A DNA stretch of 64,000 nucleotides, taken from the NCBI GenBank assembly GCA_963678675.1, contig OY783192.1, positions 27,154,288 through 27,218,287 on the forward strand. The letters are read 5' to 3'. A program made the translations under genes and the position numbers. The stretch comes from Xiphydria camelus. Its lineage: Eukaryota > Arthropoda > Insecta > Hymenoptera > Xiphydriidae. Positions 22,774 to 33,395 of this stretch are shown here, in pieces. Under the pieces are notes generated by a model that had not been told where the DNA came from, did no database searches, and was given only the letters and a program-made list of their open reading frames with translations. Each line of letters begins with the position of its first letter. Positions within the stretch are counted from its first letter, which is position 1.

Positions 22774-23460
22774 TACAAAAATAATCATATTCATCGGGCT
22801 AAATATAATATGTAAAGCCGCAACTAAATATTTATTTGTATGTATTAAATATACATATATTCCTTGCGAATGAACGGGTATTGGATTAAATGTGAGTATT
22901 GGATTGAACACAAATATGTAAATTAACAGAACATTTTATTCATTGAAATAATTCAAAATAGTTGAATTGATCACTCAATTTTTTTCCCTCAGTATTGTTA
23001 CTGTTATCGGGTCATTACTATTTTATCCAATAATACCGGGCCTTGACAGTATTTTTACACATATGAACTCGAGCCACAAAGATCTCTTAAAAAGAAAAAA
23101 AGCCATTCGTACGAGTGTGAAACATACAATTTTTCAATAAATAGTTTCTATAAAATTCCCTCATTGAATGTCTATAGCCTTAATATTCTATCCTGGAGAA
23201 GAAAAAAAATGTTGACACATGTCCAATATATTAGATAAATAGTACGTATGTGCGTCGATACTAAAATGATCTTATAGAGAAATAAATATTTACGCCTACG
23301 AATAATTCAATATCAAACTAGAGAGAGAAAAACCAGCAAATAAAGCCAAACCCCTCTATAGAGTCGCGGAGAGAGAGGTAGAAACCTTACTCACGGACTG
23401 TCGCGTACCCCTTCGCGCAGGGTCGCGCGAATTAATCGGGGTGTCGCGCGCGTCCACCCC
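22774..23460. other. AT-rich spacer turning CpG-rich, no gene
   Basis: Bases 22774-23330 are AT-rich; a phrase at 22995-23050 (AATAATACCGGGCCTTGACA) resembles 52655 (AATAGTACCGGGCATTGATT), so a diverged repeat may be present. From 23340 the composition rises sharply in GC towards the candidate promoter. Confidence 0.4.
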
Positions 23461-23594
23461 TATATAACGGCGCTGACCCGCGCGACGATCGAGCCGATCG
23501 AGCGATCAGTGACACCGCTATCCTGGGACGATTCGCTCTGCGCCGAGCGCGGGAGCAACAGGTGTCCGCGGGGACATTCGCAGAAACGCGTAGG
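23461..23594 (+). promoter_or_regulatory. Candidate core promoter with non-coding first exon
   Basis: CCCCTATATAACGGCGC gives a consensus TATA box at 23461-23467. GATCGAGC occurs twice 30-45 bases downstream, and GATCAGTGAC at 23505-23514 has the arthropod initiator TCAGT, although at 47 bases it is farther than the usual 30. The following GC-rich sequence has no ATG and ends in GCGTAGGGTGAGGGC, a fair splice donor at 23595. This fits a 5-prime untranslated exon, but no downstream acceptor was identified. Confidence 0.35.
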
Positions 23595-23940
23595 GTGAGG
23601 GCGAGCGAGAGGGCGGAGGCGGCGGGAGGCTCGGCCCCGGAAAGAGGCAGGGAGCGAATTCCTCCTCTTTATTTATGAGCTTTTTATTCGACTTGTTGAG
23701 CTATCGCGGAGAGAGAAAGCGCGGAACACCGGAAAGGCACGGGGCGCGAGGGTGCAGGAAATCTGTCATTTGGGGTGAATAAAAGAAAACGAGAGGGCAC
23801 GACGGAGGGAAGATCTCCTCGTGTCGCGCAGGGGTGGCGCGAATTTTCCGCGGGAATAATTCGAGACGTTTTTATCGACGCGACGAATCGAATATTCATT
23901 TATTTGAAACGCGAGACTACGAGTTTACGGATAGTCGTGA
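23595..23940. other. GC-rich sequence after candidate promoter
   Basis: Purine-rich and CpG-rich, with short frames on both strands that carry no recognisable product. It would be intron if the candidate first exon is real. Confidence 0.35.
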
Positions 23941-24455
23941 TTAACCCTTTGTGGTCACCAAGGGTTTATTTGACCCAGGCTTCAATTTTGAAGCTGACTG
24001 TACTTCTTTTTTTTACAATCATAACTAGATCCTTCTTAGATTTTGATATAAATATAGCTTCTTCTTTAAACTCGTACTATGAACCTTCTTCAGACTTAAG
24101 AAAAAATCGATTTTGAAACGGGCACTATAGAACCATTTATTGCTTCAAAGTACCATATCTTATGAGAATCATCCGTTGACTCTATTAAGAAAACTCAAAA
24201 AATACAGAAATTATAACACTTTTCCATGCATTTATATATTTACGATCGTTTTTGAATATGTCATCATTGTATTTCTTATGTAGACACAGTGATTAGATAT
24301 TAGATACAATGTTTAAGGAATGTTCCATAATTTGTGTCGGTCTAAGTTGAATGGATGTTCTTTATGTGGCTGTTATTTAAAAGTCGATAGAGTCAATTTA
24401 ATCCATGTGTGACTATTGCGGAACTGTATATGGACGTATGACCACAGAGGGTTAA
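23941..24455. mobile_element. piggyBac-like MITE, copy 2, complete
   Basis: TTAA flanks both ends. The left end is CCCTTTGTGGTCACCAAGGG; the right end read inverted is CCCTCTGTGGTCATACG. The inverted termini are about 13 bp, within the piggyBac range, and TTAA is the piggyBac target. At 515 bp with no open frame it is non-autonomous. It shares CAGGCTTCAATTTTGAAGCT and ACGATCGTTTTTGAATA with the copy at 16176 and serves as the intact reference. Confidence 0.85.
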
Positions 24456-24952
24456 ATGGAACGTGTAATTCCGACATTGTTTTTCATCATTTCCAAAACT
24501 CTTTCGAATATCGAGTTGTATCAATTCGGTCTTTAAGTAGAAAAATATTCATATTTTTAAATTAAATTTGTAATTTGTACCTATACATATTCAATATCAC
24601 ACGAAAAAGAAGATATCTGAAAAAATAATTATTCGTTGAATTATAAATACGTTTCTCTCTACAGCATCGTGATGTCATCGAAACGCCAGAGAAACGCATT
24701 TATGCTAACAATAAGTAACGAGTGCGAAAGATAGACTAATAGCACGACGGCGTAGCTGCATTCCTAAATGTTGATTTCCAGTTTAAATCAGGCCGGAAAT
24801 GAAAAATGAAAAAACACCGGGTAAATAATTTTGCCCACATTTTTCGAATTTGCGATAAAAATATATTGCTTAGGAACCGAATTATAATATCTCTCGACTC
24901 GATATCTTTACGAGTAATCGTAATACACATATTTTTAATCAGCTGAGAGTCG
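24456..24952. other. No gene seen; AT-rich
   Basis: Unremarkable AT-rich sequence with one minus-strand frame of 64 codons (24736-24930) of unclear meaning. Confidence 0.4.
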
Positions 24953-25025
24953 TCTCCTTATACGGTAGTCCCCTTAAATACCGGTAAATCTATAAAAACA
25001 GGGGCCTACCATGGGTTGCTACACA
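24953..25025 (-). repeat. Dispersed repeat R3, copy 1
   Basis: Read on the minus strand it runs GGCCCCTGTTTTTATAGATT, TACCGGTATTTAAGGGGACT and ACCGTATAAGGAGACGA, matching 49567-49620 on the plus strand. ACACCCAGGGTGGCCAC follows, similar to the ACAGGGCGGCCACCGACC phrase at 41690. Class unknown. Confidence 0.55.
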
Positions 25026-26119
25026 CCCAGGGTGGCCACTAGAGACTTAATGTGAGAAGGAATCTACATATATAAAATATGCATTTACATCATCGAAAAT
25101 GGAAAAATATTCTTCTCGAATCCGAGAAACCCAAACCTCCGCAAAATAATGTTTCGACGTCTCTAGACGCCGCTATATCGCGATAATCGAGAGCCCACTC
25201 GATAAAAAACGTTTCACCCTCTCGTTACCTGGAATATAATACCTCGCGGAGCTATAGCTGGTCGGCCTGGCGCGTTGATCCACGCCGCTGGTATTATAAC
25301 ACTCGGTTTGGTTATACCACGCTCAGGTAGCTTCTCTCCAGACGCAAGGTAGATACGATTTGGGCGTAATCCGTCAAAGAGGTCTTTCAACGTCCGCTGG
25401 AACATTATCTATGATCTCCATTAAAGTTCAGTTAACGCCCTCTTGGCTCCCTTCTGCTCTAGGCCGCTTCACGCAGATGCGAGGTGCTTCCTTTCCCTCT
25501 TTCTCTATCTCGGTTCCCGCTTCGACGACGTCGAAAAAGCCGCGCGGAGTCGGGTCTGTGCACGCTTCCGCAACTCTTTTAAAGAACCCCGAAGAAGGTG
25601 GCACCGGTTCGCGCCTTTGTCGCGGATTTTTTTTTCTCTTCATCTATCTCAATTTTAAAAGCCTCTACTCGACGGCGACGACTCTCGCACGGATACTTCC
25701 GACGGCGGAAGGCTGCGCGAGGCGCACGGGGGCTTTCGGTGGGGCGGTTTTTCAGATTTCACGCATCGACGGGGTTTCAACTGCCGCGCGCTGCGAGATG
25801 ATCGAGTGGGAGCACGCCGCTTACCCTGCGCGGGAGAACGACACTCCTCTTCTCGGCGGGCTATTGTCGTGAGGCGTTCGTTTCACGATTTATCCGCGTC
25901 TCCATCGAGAGATGGTGAGAAATGTATACGATTGCATATCGGTGAGTCGTCTGTGTACCGCAGGGGTGGTATTGTGTACCTAAGGGTGTCGAGGGGGAGC
26001 TCCTTGCCCAAGAAAACTTGTAGAATTAGTCCTACGTCGCGAGCGGTACCTTTGCTGGTATTACTCAACGCTGTAGGATGACCGAGTCTGGTTCACATGT
26101 CGAATAGAACGAGGTGTGG
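25026..26119. other. No certain gene; CpG-rich
   Basis: Besides the candidate exon at 25229-25405 there are long overlapping frames (25360-25872 on +, 170 codons, and others) whose translations change from Ser/Pro-rich to Arg-rich and are not recognisable. I treat these as GC-driven chance frames. Confidence 0.35.
25229..25405 (-). CDS. Possible exon, unassigned
   Basis: A minus-strand frame starts ATG (25403-25405), has an in-frame TAG two codons upstream, and ends ATATTCCAG directly before GTAACGAG, a reasonable splice donor. It encodes 59 residues beginning MFQRTLKDLFDGLRPNRIYL and ending APRGIIFQ. Composition is balanced (charged, hydrophobic and Pro/Gly residues mixed), unlike neighbouring frames. 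I recognise no domain and no second exon. A chance frame cannot be excluded. Confidence 0.18.
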
Positions 26120-26372
26120 AAATTTTATATTCAAAAGAGATTTTATCGATTCAAATAAATGTGTTTTGAAGAGTTCTGAGAGAGCTTATTTATCTGATCA
26201 GAATTAATGCTAATCACAGTAGATCCAAATATAATAATTAATAATATTCAATTAAATCAGCAATATTTATAGAAATCTAATTGATATTCACATTTAAACA
26301 GAATAAATATGCTCTTGAGATTAAAATTGAAAGCATATTTATTTCGCACGAGACAGTTTTTCTCTCAATGTA
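26120..26372. mobile_element. MITE family G, copy 2
   Basis: GATTCAAATAAATGTGTTTT near the left and the inverse AAAGCATATTTATTTCGCAC near the right; the centre has AGAGCTTATTTATCTGATCA. Right end TTTTTCTCTCAATGTA. It abuts the next foldback and shares its TA, so one inserted at the edge of the other. Confidence 0.6.
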
Positions 26373-26888
26373 CACTGGAAAAAAGTATGAACCATACAAA
26401 CGGATTGTTCAGCTCTGACAGCTATACTTTCTAACCATTTTATATTTAACTACTATTAGCTACGAAATATTGCTGTCATAACAATACTAGAGTAACTATT
26501 AGGGGTGGTATATGTATGTCAATTATACAGATAGCCGTGAGAGCTATCTACGAATCACTCTCTTGAAGTATTCCAGTAATAGTAGCGTCACATTCAGTGT
26601 GCAATTGCCAGAACAGTACATCAAACTATGACGAACACCGGAGCGCTTTAGTAGGAATATAGATAGCTCTGGCAGCTATATAACCAAAAAGTTTGTAAAA
26701 CTATTAATTCTATTGATATAAGAAGGGAATAAATAATTATATTTGGAATATTGTAGTGCTACGTTCGCCGAAATTAGTAACAGAATGATATTGCTAATGT
26801 GCAAGTATGCGGTTTTATACATGGAATTCTCTACTTCTAGCATTTCATTAGATATATTGCTATATGAATCATACTTCTTTCCAGTGTA
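26371..26888. mobile_element. Foldback MITE, CACTGGAAAAAAG ends
   Basis: TACACTGGAAAAAAGTATGA at the left pairs with TCATACTTCTTTCCAGTGTA at the right with one mismatch, flanked by TA. A second internal pair is GATAGCCGTGAGAGCTATCT with AGATAGCTCTGGCAGCTATA. About 518 bp with a mostly unpaired interior and no coding potential. Confidence 0.8.
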
Positions 26889-27338
26889 CATAACGATATA
26901 AATATATAAATGAATAAACAATGAATTTTCAGTTGAACCGTTTCACGCTTATCTTGGCATATTTCGTCAATTCAAGCTTGAAATGTCGTTGGATTTGTCG
27001 AGTCTCTGTATTTGTTTACAAACTGTACGTTCCTTTGTATATACCTAGCAGTAAGTTAGAGGACGTTGCGAATTTACGTGATCTCCGGCTGCTCTCGGCG
27101 CTTCGTGATTCCGAGACCATTTAACCTGATTGGTTCGAATTTCAGAGAAGTGTCACGGTCGCTAGCATCGAACCAATCACAATAAAAATCGGAGGACCAA
27201 CGAATCTGGCGTCCTCTGGATCATCTTGATAAATAAGCATCTCCATTCTCATTTCTCGCGTCGTTCGATTCTTTTCACACAGTAGCGTAGAACACATTTA
27301 CATCGCAGAAAATATCATAACTGTATACGTACCATATT
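26889..27338. other. No gene seen
   Basis: A 67-codon frame at 26921-27124 (+) has a Phe/Leu/Val-rich, possibly membrane-like translation but no convincing context. CCAATCACAATAAAAATCGG and surrounding text are unremarkable. Confidence 0.35.
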
Positions 27339-27545
27339 ATGAGGCTAAACTTACTCGCCAGGAAAGAAACTTCAATCAAAGTTATCTCATTATTTATAAA
27401 CTTTTGGTCTATATCGATATTAGACTTTATCCTTGATAAAAATGTAATCTTTAAAAAAGTATTATATATATATGAGCCAAAAGCCCATAGATAATCAGAT
27501 AATAGTGATTAAAGTTTCCTTCCTGGCGAGTAAGTTTAGCCTCAT
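27339..27545. mobile_element. Foldback element, 207 bp
   Basis: ATGAGGCTAAACTTACTCGC at the left is the exact inverse of GCGAGTAAGTTTAGCCTCAT at the right, and pairing continues (CAGGAAAGAAACTTCAATCA) for about 80 bp per arm around an AT-rich centre. Non-coding. Low divergence suggests a recent insertion. It lies 10 bp from the family C copy. Confidence 0.85.
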
Positions 27546-27555
27546 GTGGTATACC

Positions 27556-27782
27556 TACACTGAGACAAAAAAATGGTATACAGTTAAATTTCCGTTCATG
27601 GGTGGGGGGGAATGTAGAATTAGTTGTTACGACTACTAAATTGGGTTATAACGATTAACGGCTACTCGACGGAAATAGGCTGCAGTCCATCGAGTCAGTT
27701 ATTAGTTGAAATAACTACATCTGTATTCTCCCACCTGTAACCGTTTACTTAGTCAAATCTATTATATTTTTCTCTCAGTGTA
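27556..27782. mobile_element. MITE family C, copy 2, intact ends
   Basis: TACACTGAGACAAAAAAATG at the left and TTTTTCTCTCAGTGTA at the right give clear inverted termini with TA target sites. The interior has ATAACGATTAACGGCTACTC, ATAGGCTGCAG and TATTCTCCCACCTGTAACCG, shared with 1002 and 45308. Best-preserved member of the family here. Confidence 0.85.
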
Positions 27783-29611
27783 CGTATACAGGTGTAACAA
27801 CTGTTTCTTTTTACTGAGAATATAATGTTACAAAGTTGCGCTTCCCGATAATTCTCCCGCGCAACGCGGAGAGGAATTCTCTCGGAGACGACGTGGGAAT
27901 TTAGGAAGGACATCTCCCCCCGCTCGACGAGACGGAGATAGGTACTCACACCCCGTTGTACGCACGTACAGCGGTAAAATATTTGCGCGAGAATCACTAA
28001 TCCCGCGAGCTTCGGTCTGCGCTCGAAACGGTAATAACGAAGGGAGCGACGAGCAATAATTTCACGGCGCGTAGAGGGCCAGGAGAAAATCATACTGCGA
28101 AATCATAATTAACAGAATTATGCGGGGGTAACTCGATATGTTCTCTAGTAGTGGAAGAGATGGGGGTATAGTGGGAGCTTCGAGGGGGCTTACATCTAAG
28201 AAGGAAGGGTTGCGCGAGTTCTCACCCCATCGCTAAATCGCGCACACGCTTACCTCGGTACTCTGTATTACATACCGTACGTCCCTCACCCCCTCCTCTC
28301 CTCTGTCGACCCACACACACCAGGAGATTACGTTTGCTTTATTCAAAAGGTTTTAATTACCATGCCGGCTTCGTCGGATTTCAACTTTTACGTGAAGTTT
28401 TTACGAGCGACGGGGGCGAGAACGAGGGGAGTCTACCTGTGAGAGTAGGAACGAAGGAGTTGCTTTGCTACGGTAAATGTTTAATTCGAAGAGAGAAAAA
28501 TAGGTACGTATGTGGACGAACAAATATGCGTATGTGAAAATGCGTATAAAAAATGTTGCTTAGGTTGGAAGTTTAATTTGTCCTTGTTTCGTTGAGTGAT
28601 CAACTCTGTAAGTTCATTCGATGGGCAAGATAAATGCGTGAAAGTAAACAAAAAATGGTGGGCATTACGTTACTTTTTAAGACTGGCACATATTGCACGT
28701 ATGTAGGTAACATGACTATTCGCGGTTGGAAGAAATTATTGTGTAGTTATGGTTCAAATGTTGAAAATGACTCGATTAAATTGACTAAAGCTCCAAGCCA
28801 AAGTTGAACAATTTAGGTAGGTATGTATTAATTTTGTCATCGCTTTTGTTTGGTATTTTCAATGAAATTTATATATTATACACACGTATCAATATTCTTT
28901 TTAAATTTTTGAATAATTTTTCGAATTAACCTTTCGTGGCATGTAAAATGTTAGACAAATCATTTTTTAGATATAGTTTGCAATTTTGGCTTTCATTCTT
29001 CTTCTTATTCATTGCATAGCTATGCTCTTTCATTTATTGCTTTTATATTTCATTTTCCCGAATTTCATCATCGATGGAAAATCAGTTCTCTCGCGTGAGA
29101 GAGAGTCGCAATTCAGCCTCGCACACGCCGTGCGCGGCACACAGATCGTATAAGACGAGTGGCGGACAATTTAAACCTCATAAATGCAGACTCGCGTAAT
29201 AATTGCGTTAATAAAGGCCGCGCGGAGTGTAAGCGTCTCCGCGTAACCCCGTTTTCCGTCTCCTTATACCGCGGGGCAATTTACATTGATATTTATGCCG
29301 CGTCATAACCAGGGCTTCTTACAGAGGGGGAACAGGATTCGTACTGCTAATCCACGCGTGTGGGGGGTTGTTTTAATTGAAATCTTACTCTGTTATACTC
29401 GTATATATACATATATAAGGCAGGGGTAGGGGATGCACTCCGGGCTTTCTCGTCGTCGCGGAGTAGCGAACGATGACGACTTCTCCATCGTACTGTACGA
29501 AATATTATTGGGGGAGGTTGTTGAAACGCGGCCAATGGAAACTTGGGTTTGTAAAGTTATATGAGAAAGAGAATATTAGAAAGATTGCATCGATGATTGT
29601 GCCGCAATGTT
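27783..29611. other. No gene recognised
   Basis: CpG-rich at 27840-28500 and 29090-29560, AT-rich between. The minus frame 27749-28093 (114 codons) overlaps the family C end and is not recognisable. No repeats were noticed except short TATA runs near 29400. Confidence 0.4.
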
Positions 29612-29870
29612 GACCTGACCCGATCCTACATTGTAAATATTACGATGTGAAGTGCATATATCGAAATGTGTATTGTAACGTTTGCATTGGATATGTAACA
29701 CTGAAAATATTACAATGTGAAATGTATTGCAATGTGCGTGGCATCGCTGACCTCATCGTACTACATTGTAAGTTCTACGTTATGAAATGCGTATATCGAA
29801 ATGTGTATTGCAACATCTATATTAGAAACGTAACACATTGTAAATATTATAATGTGAACTGTATTATCAA
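29612..29870. repeat. Two-unit tandem repeat, 137-bp period
   Basis: Unit 1 starts at 29612 (GACCTGACCCGATCCTACAT), unit 2 at 29749 (GACCTCATCGTACTACATTG). Both contain ATATCGAAATGTGTATTG and ACAATGTGAAATGTATTG-like text. Within each unit shorter words (ATTGTAAATATTA, GAAATGTGTATTG) recur, so the array grew from a smaller repeat. A 90-codon frame across it is Cys/Tyr/Asn-rich and is a by-product. Confidence 0.7.
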
Positions 29871-30244
29871 CACGGAAAAAAGTACTGATGTTTTATTTAA
29901 AAAATCAAAGTTTTAAATAGATTCTTATAAATTAAACTGAACTTTGTGTATAATTAATTACTCGATATGTGAACTGCATCCGACACTTTTACATTTTCCT
30001 GGTAAATCTAACTTTTTTTTGCTATAAATTTAACATTACCTTGCGCCTGTAACGTAGTAAACGCAGATTGTCTTACAATTTGCAGCAATTGATGTTCTAT
30101 TTACATTAAATTTTTTTCTGAGCATGCAACAAAAATTATTTAAACTACACTCGTGGTGTGTTAAATCGTAAATATGATACCGGCAACCAAGAAAGTTTAA
30201 CTTTGCGATTATGGTTGATTTTACTACCCACTTTTTTTCTCAGT
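29871..30244. mobile_element. MITE with CACGGAAAAAAGT ends
   Basis: Left end CACGGAAAAAAGTACTGATG, right end CCCACTTTTTTTCTCAG. Only the terminal 13-15 bases pair. The interior is AT-rich with no reading frame of interest. Boundaries are approximate; it could be two fragments. Confidence 0.45.
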
Positions 30245-30675
30245 TCATTTTTAAAACGAATTGCGGTACGAGTACCATTTAGGTGGGTACTCGAGAACCA
30301 GCGAGAATCGCTTGGATATTCACCGCGAGATGAATTCCAGGGGACGGAGACGCTGTTTTTTCGTGGCTACTTAATTCATGAACGACTCTCGGGTTAATCT
30401 CTGAGAAAAATGCAGTCTTAAAAGGTTTTCGCCCGGCGAGCGCGCGAGACGGAGAAAAGCCGCGACGGAGAAAGTTCGGCAGTTCGGGGACGTCGTGGAG
30501 CGAGTTGAAACGTCAACCGCGAGACCACTAAAATCGCGGTGAACCGCCTCTCCGCCAGGAAATGAGACAAACTTTTAATTCGTTCATTTCGGCTGGCTCA
30601 AAGGGTCGGTGAATTAAGCTTATTAAAATTTATATTTCGTTCTCGGCTCTCGCGCCTCGAGTCTCTGCGTCTCTC

Positions 30676-30722
<47 letters not shown>

Positions 30723-32596
30723 CTCTTGCTCCTTTACGCACAGTGGACGAGCGTTCAACGCTCGATGAAAATTTTTTTTCTCCCGCGCTTCGAGAAATTA
30801 CACTTTCCCACCGCGTAATCCCTGGAACAATACCAGCGGCGGCGCTCGGGAAACGCCTCGAGAGAAGCGGAAAAGGGTTGCGCGGTCCTTCCAATCCCTC
30901 CCGCAGCTCGCCGCTCTCTGCTAATATTTTTCGAAGGGTTGAAATCTAATTTTTTAACCCCGTTGGAGAGAGTGAGAGAGCAGTCGAGACGAAGCGACGG
31001 CGTTACACGGGGTGAGACTCTGTTCGTTTCGGGGGTGCTTCGCCTCGCTCCCAATAGACGTAATAAAAAGGCCATATAAAATATGTATCCCGTAATAAGA
31101 CCGTCCAATTAGGAGAAAAAATGGAATTAAGTATTTAGGGGGTGTCAGGCGCGGCTGGAGTAGCATCTCGGTGGGGGCCGATGCACCTGAACCGCTCGCG
31201 CCGAAACCCTTTTGCGAAAAGATTAGATTCTTAACCCTTTCCTCCGCGCGGAACGGGGCAATTGCCGCGGGTATCGCGGTTGGACGGGACTTGAATTATT
31301 TATAACCGGGGATTTTTACGTCAGTTTTCCTCGCTCTGTTGCGATTTATCGTCCCTCCGGACTCGCTTGGCGCTCGAAAGGAGATTCACGACATCGCATT
31401 TGTCTCTTTAGCTCGCTGTACTTTCTTTTCTCCGTAACACTTTCGTTGTGTTCGTAATTTTCTAGATTCTACCATTTTTGTACTATCCGAATAAATTCCA
31501 GATCATAAATAGAAATAGAGCAGGTAGATATGTGTATTCAAAAAATCCTTGAATCTTTTGTTTGGTGAAATCGGTTAATTTGAAGGGTTTAATATAGGTA
31601 AATAATATGTTTTTCTCTAGTGTGATTGAGCACTAAATTTCAAATGATAAAAATAGAGCCGAAACTATTTCGATTTTCTTTTTCACGTTTCGTACAGCAA
31701 TTCGAAAAAAAGAGACGGAAGGTCGACGGGGCAGAACGAAACGGCTGGTCATTCGTAAAACAACAGCCCCTCGAATATTTCAGTCCTATAAGTTCGCCCC
31801 TCCTCCCTGCGGCGCGGCGGGCAATCGTAAAAATTCCACGCGGGGTCGGAACGCATCGGAAATTCGTGTAATTAACTGAAAGAATTCAGCGGGGGTTGAT
31901 TAACAATTTGGAGCGACGCCTAGAATGAAAAATGGCTATAGATTTGTTCTTGTGGTACGTTCGAAGGGGGATGAAGTTCTAATTGTATAATTTTTGGTTC
32001 AATTTTTGAAAACGTTCGTCTTCCTCGTTTTAGTTTTTTTCCTTTTATATCATTATTTCGACGTGAAATTACCTAAACCATTTCGGGAGACGAAAGAAAC
32101 ATCGAGAAAGCGGGATTTTTCGTGTTTTTCGAGGGGGACTTCTCTCGGTCGAGGCAAATGAACGGTCCGGGAGAGCGAGTCGCGAGTCCGAAGAGGAAGA
32201 AAAGAAAAATGTACCCCGCGGGCGGTTCGTAAGGACCAAGCCGGTTGAATGTGAGTTAGAAGCGCGAATTTAAGCACCGTTTGAGGTAAATTTATATGAC
32301 TAATACTCCAACGGGGGTCCTAATATCCAGCCGAGGGAGATGAAAAGAGGCGAGTTTAAAAACTGCAATATCACGGAATACATAAATGTGAGATGAGGGC
32401 GATTTGAATGAAAAGTAGATAAATTTTCCCGGTAATGTTTTTAGCGACGTTCGTATCCGTGTTCACCCAATTTGGCTTTTATTCCGCCCTGATTTATGCC
32501 GGGCGGCTCCGTTCGGAAACGTTTATGACGTCAGGGGGTCGTTAAATTTATCCAAACGCGCCGCACCAATTGACGATTGTTTCGTTTTTGTTTCAG
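30245..32596. other. Repeat-free CpG-rich region, no gene recognised
   Basis: The longest stretch without any visible transposon remnant apart from a CT microsatellite. Overlapping frames (30598-31166, 31626-31871) are Arg/Glu-rich shadows. TTATGACGTCAGGGG at 32523 contains a CRE-like TGACGTCA. Absence of insertions and retained CpG suggest functional constraint, for example cis-regulatory or intronic sequence before the exon-like segment at 32597. Confidence 0.4.
30681..30719. repeat. CT microsatellite
   Basis: Nineteen uninterrupted CT units, likely length-polymorphic. Confidence 0.95.
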
Positions 32597-32675
32597 GTAC
32601 GTAATCCGGCGAGAATTGAGATCGTTTGAGAGAAAAGGAGTATTGAAGGAGCCGGTCAGGATGACGTTGCATTTG
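32597..32675 (+). other. Exon-like segment with possible start codon
   Basis: The segment is preceded by a pyrimidine-rich acceptor (CGTTTTTGTTTCAG at 32583-32596) and followed by GTACGT at 32676. Near its end is CAGGATGACGTTGCATTTG, which gives ATG plus four codons (MTLHL) in phase with the donor. This could be a short exon carrying the 5-prime leader and initiator ATG. It follows a long repeat-free region. The evidence is two splice motifs only. Confidence 0.25.
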
Positions 32676-32762
32676 GTACGTTATATTATCGTTACGTCGT
32701 GAATCGTTGAAGAATGAATGGGATTCAAGTCGTAGATACACGCATTCACAAACGAAATAAAT

Positions 32763-32975
32763 CTTTTTTTTATAACACGTGCATCGAAAGTGGTGCTTTT
32801 CATGCTAGTTTTACGGGACGAAAGTAGCAAATTGCACGCTAGGATAGAAAAGTTGAGCTCGCGCATGCGCAGTTTATACTTGCTTCACTTTCGTCCCTTG
32901 GGTGAATTTTCGTTCACTTTCGTCCCTGAAAACTAGCATGAAAAGCACCACTTGCATTCACTTGTTATAAAAAAT
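32763..32975. mobile_element. Foldback element, about 210 bp
   Basis: GTGGTGCTTTTCATGCTAGT at the left pairs with ACTAGCATGAAAAGCACCAC at the right without mismatch, and pairing extends outward (TTTTTTTATAACACGTGCAT with TGCATTCACTTGTTATAAAA) and inward (GGGACGAAAGTAGC with TCACTTTCGTCCC). TTTCGTCCC is repeated twice on the right arm. It adjoins a second hairpin block ending near 33110, with GTGTGCAACA and TGTTGCACAA as its outer pair. Confidence 0.75.
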
Positions 32976-33003
32976 ATCGTGTGCAACACGGACCAAAGTT
33001 TGC

Positions 33004-33063
33004 GCCGACGAGTGTGATTGCAGCCCTCGCTTCGCTCGGGCAACAAACTTCACACTCGTCGGC
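33004..33063. repeat. GC-rich hairpin
   Basis: GCCGACGAGTGTGA pairs perfectly with TCACACTCGTCGGC, and the loop contains the smaller palindrome-like CCCTCGCTTCGCTCGGG. Outer pairing (GTGTGCAACA near 32981 with TGTTGCACAA near 33093) shows it is the core of a foldback joined to the 32763 element. Its high GC is unlike its AT-rich surroundings. Confidence 0.7.
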
Positions 33064-33179
33064 AATCGCCAATTTTCAGCCCTTGTTGCACAATATACTA
33101 TTATCGCATGTATTTAATTGAACCAAAAGACACTACCATTCGGGGGGAAGAATGAGATAAGTCAGAATTTGAGTTTTAG

Positions 33180-33383
33180 TACACTGCGAAAACAATTGTA
33201 TTAAGTTAAATAGAATTGTATGTAAAGCTTTTATCCAATACGTGTGTGATTATGACAATTAATATACTCCGTTATGAAATTTATAAGGGCAATTTCATAA
33301 GGAAATATATTAGTTTTCATAATTACGGAGTATATTTATTTTCATAATTATTAATTAGGAAAAAACTATGTATAAAAGTATAC
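33180..33383. mobile_element. MITE family D copy
   Basis: TACACTGCGAAAACAATTGT at the left, AAGCTTTTATCCAATACGTG and ATTATGACAATTAATATACT in the body, inverted TTTTCATAATTACGGAGTAT on the right. The TATTTATTTTCATAATTA segment is doubled at the right side. Non-coding. Confidence 0.7.
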
Positions 33384-33395
33384 CGCGTATCTATA

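Noticed and set aside
25360..25872. 170-codon plus frame
   Set aside because: GC-driven; overlaps several other open frames on both strands and its translation has no consistent character or known motif.
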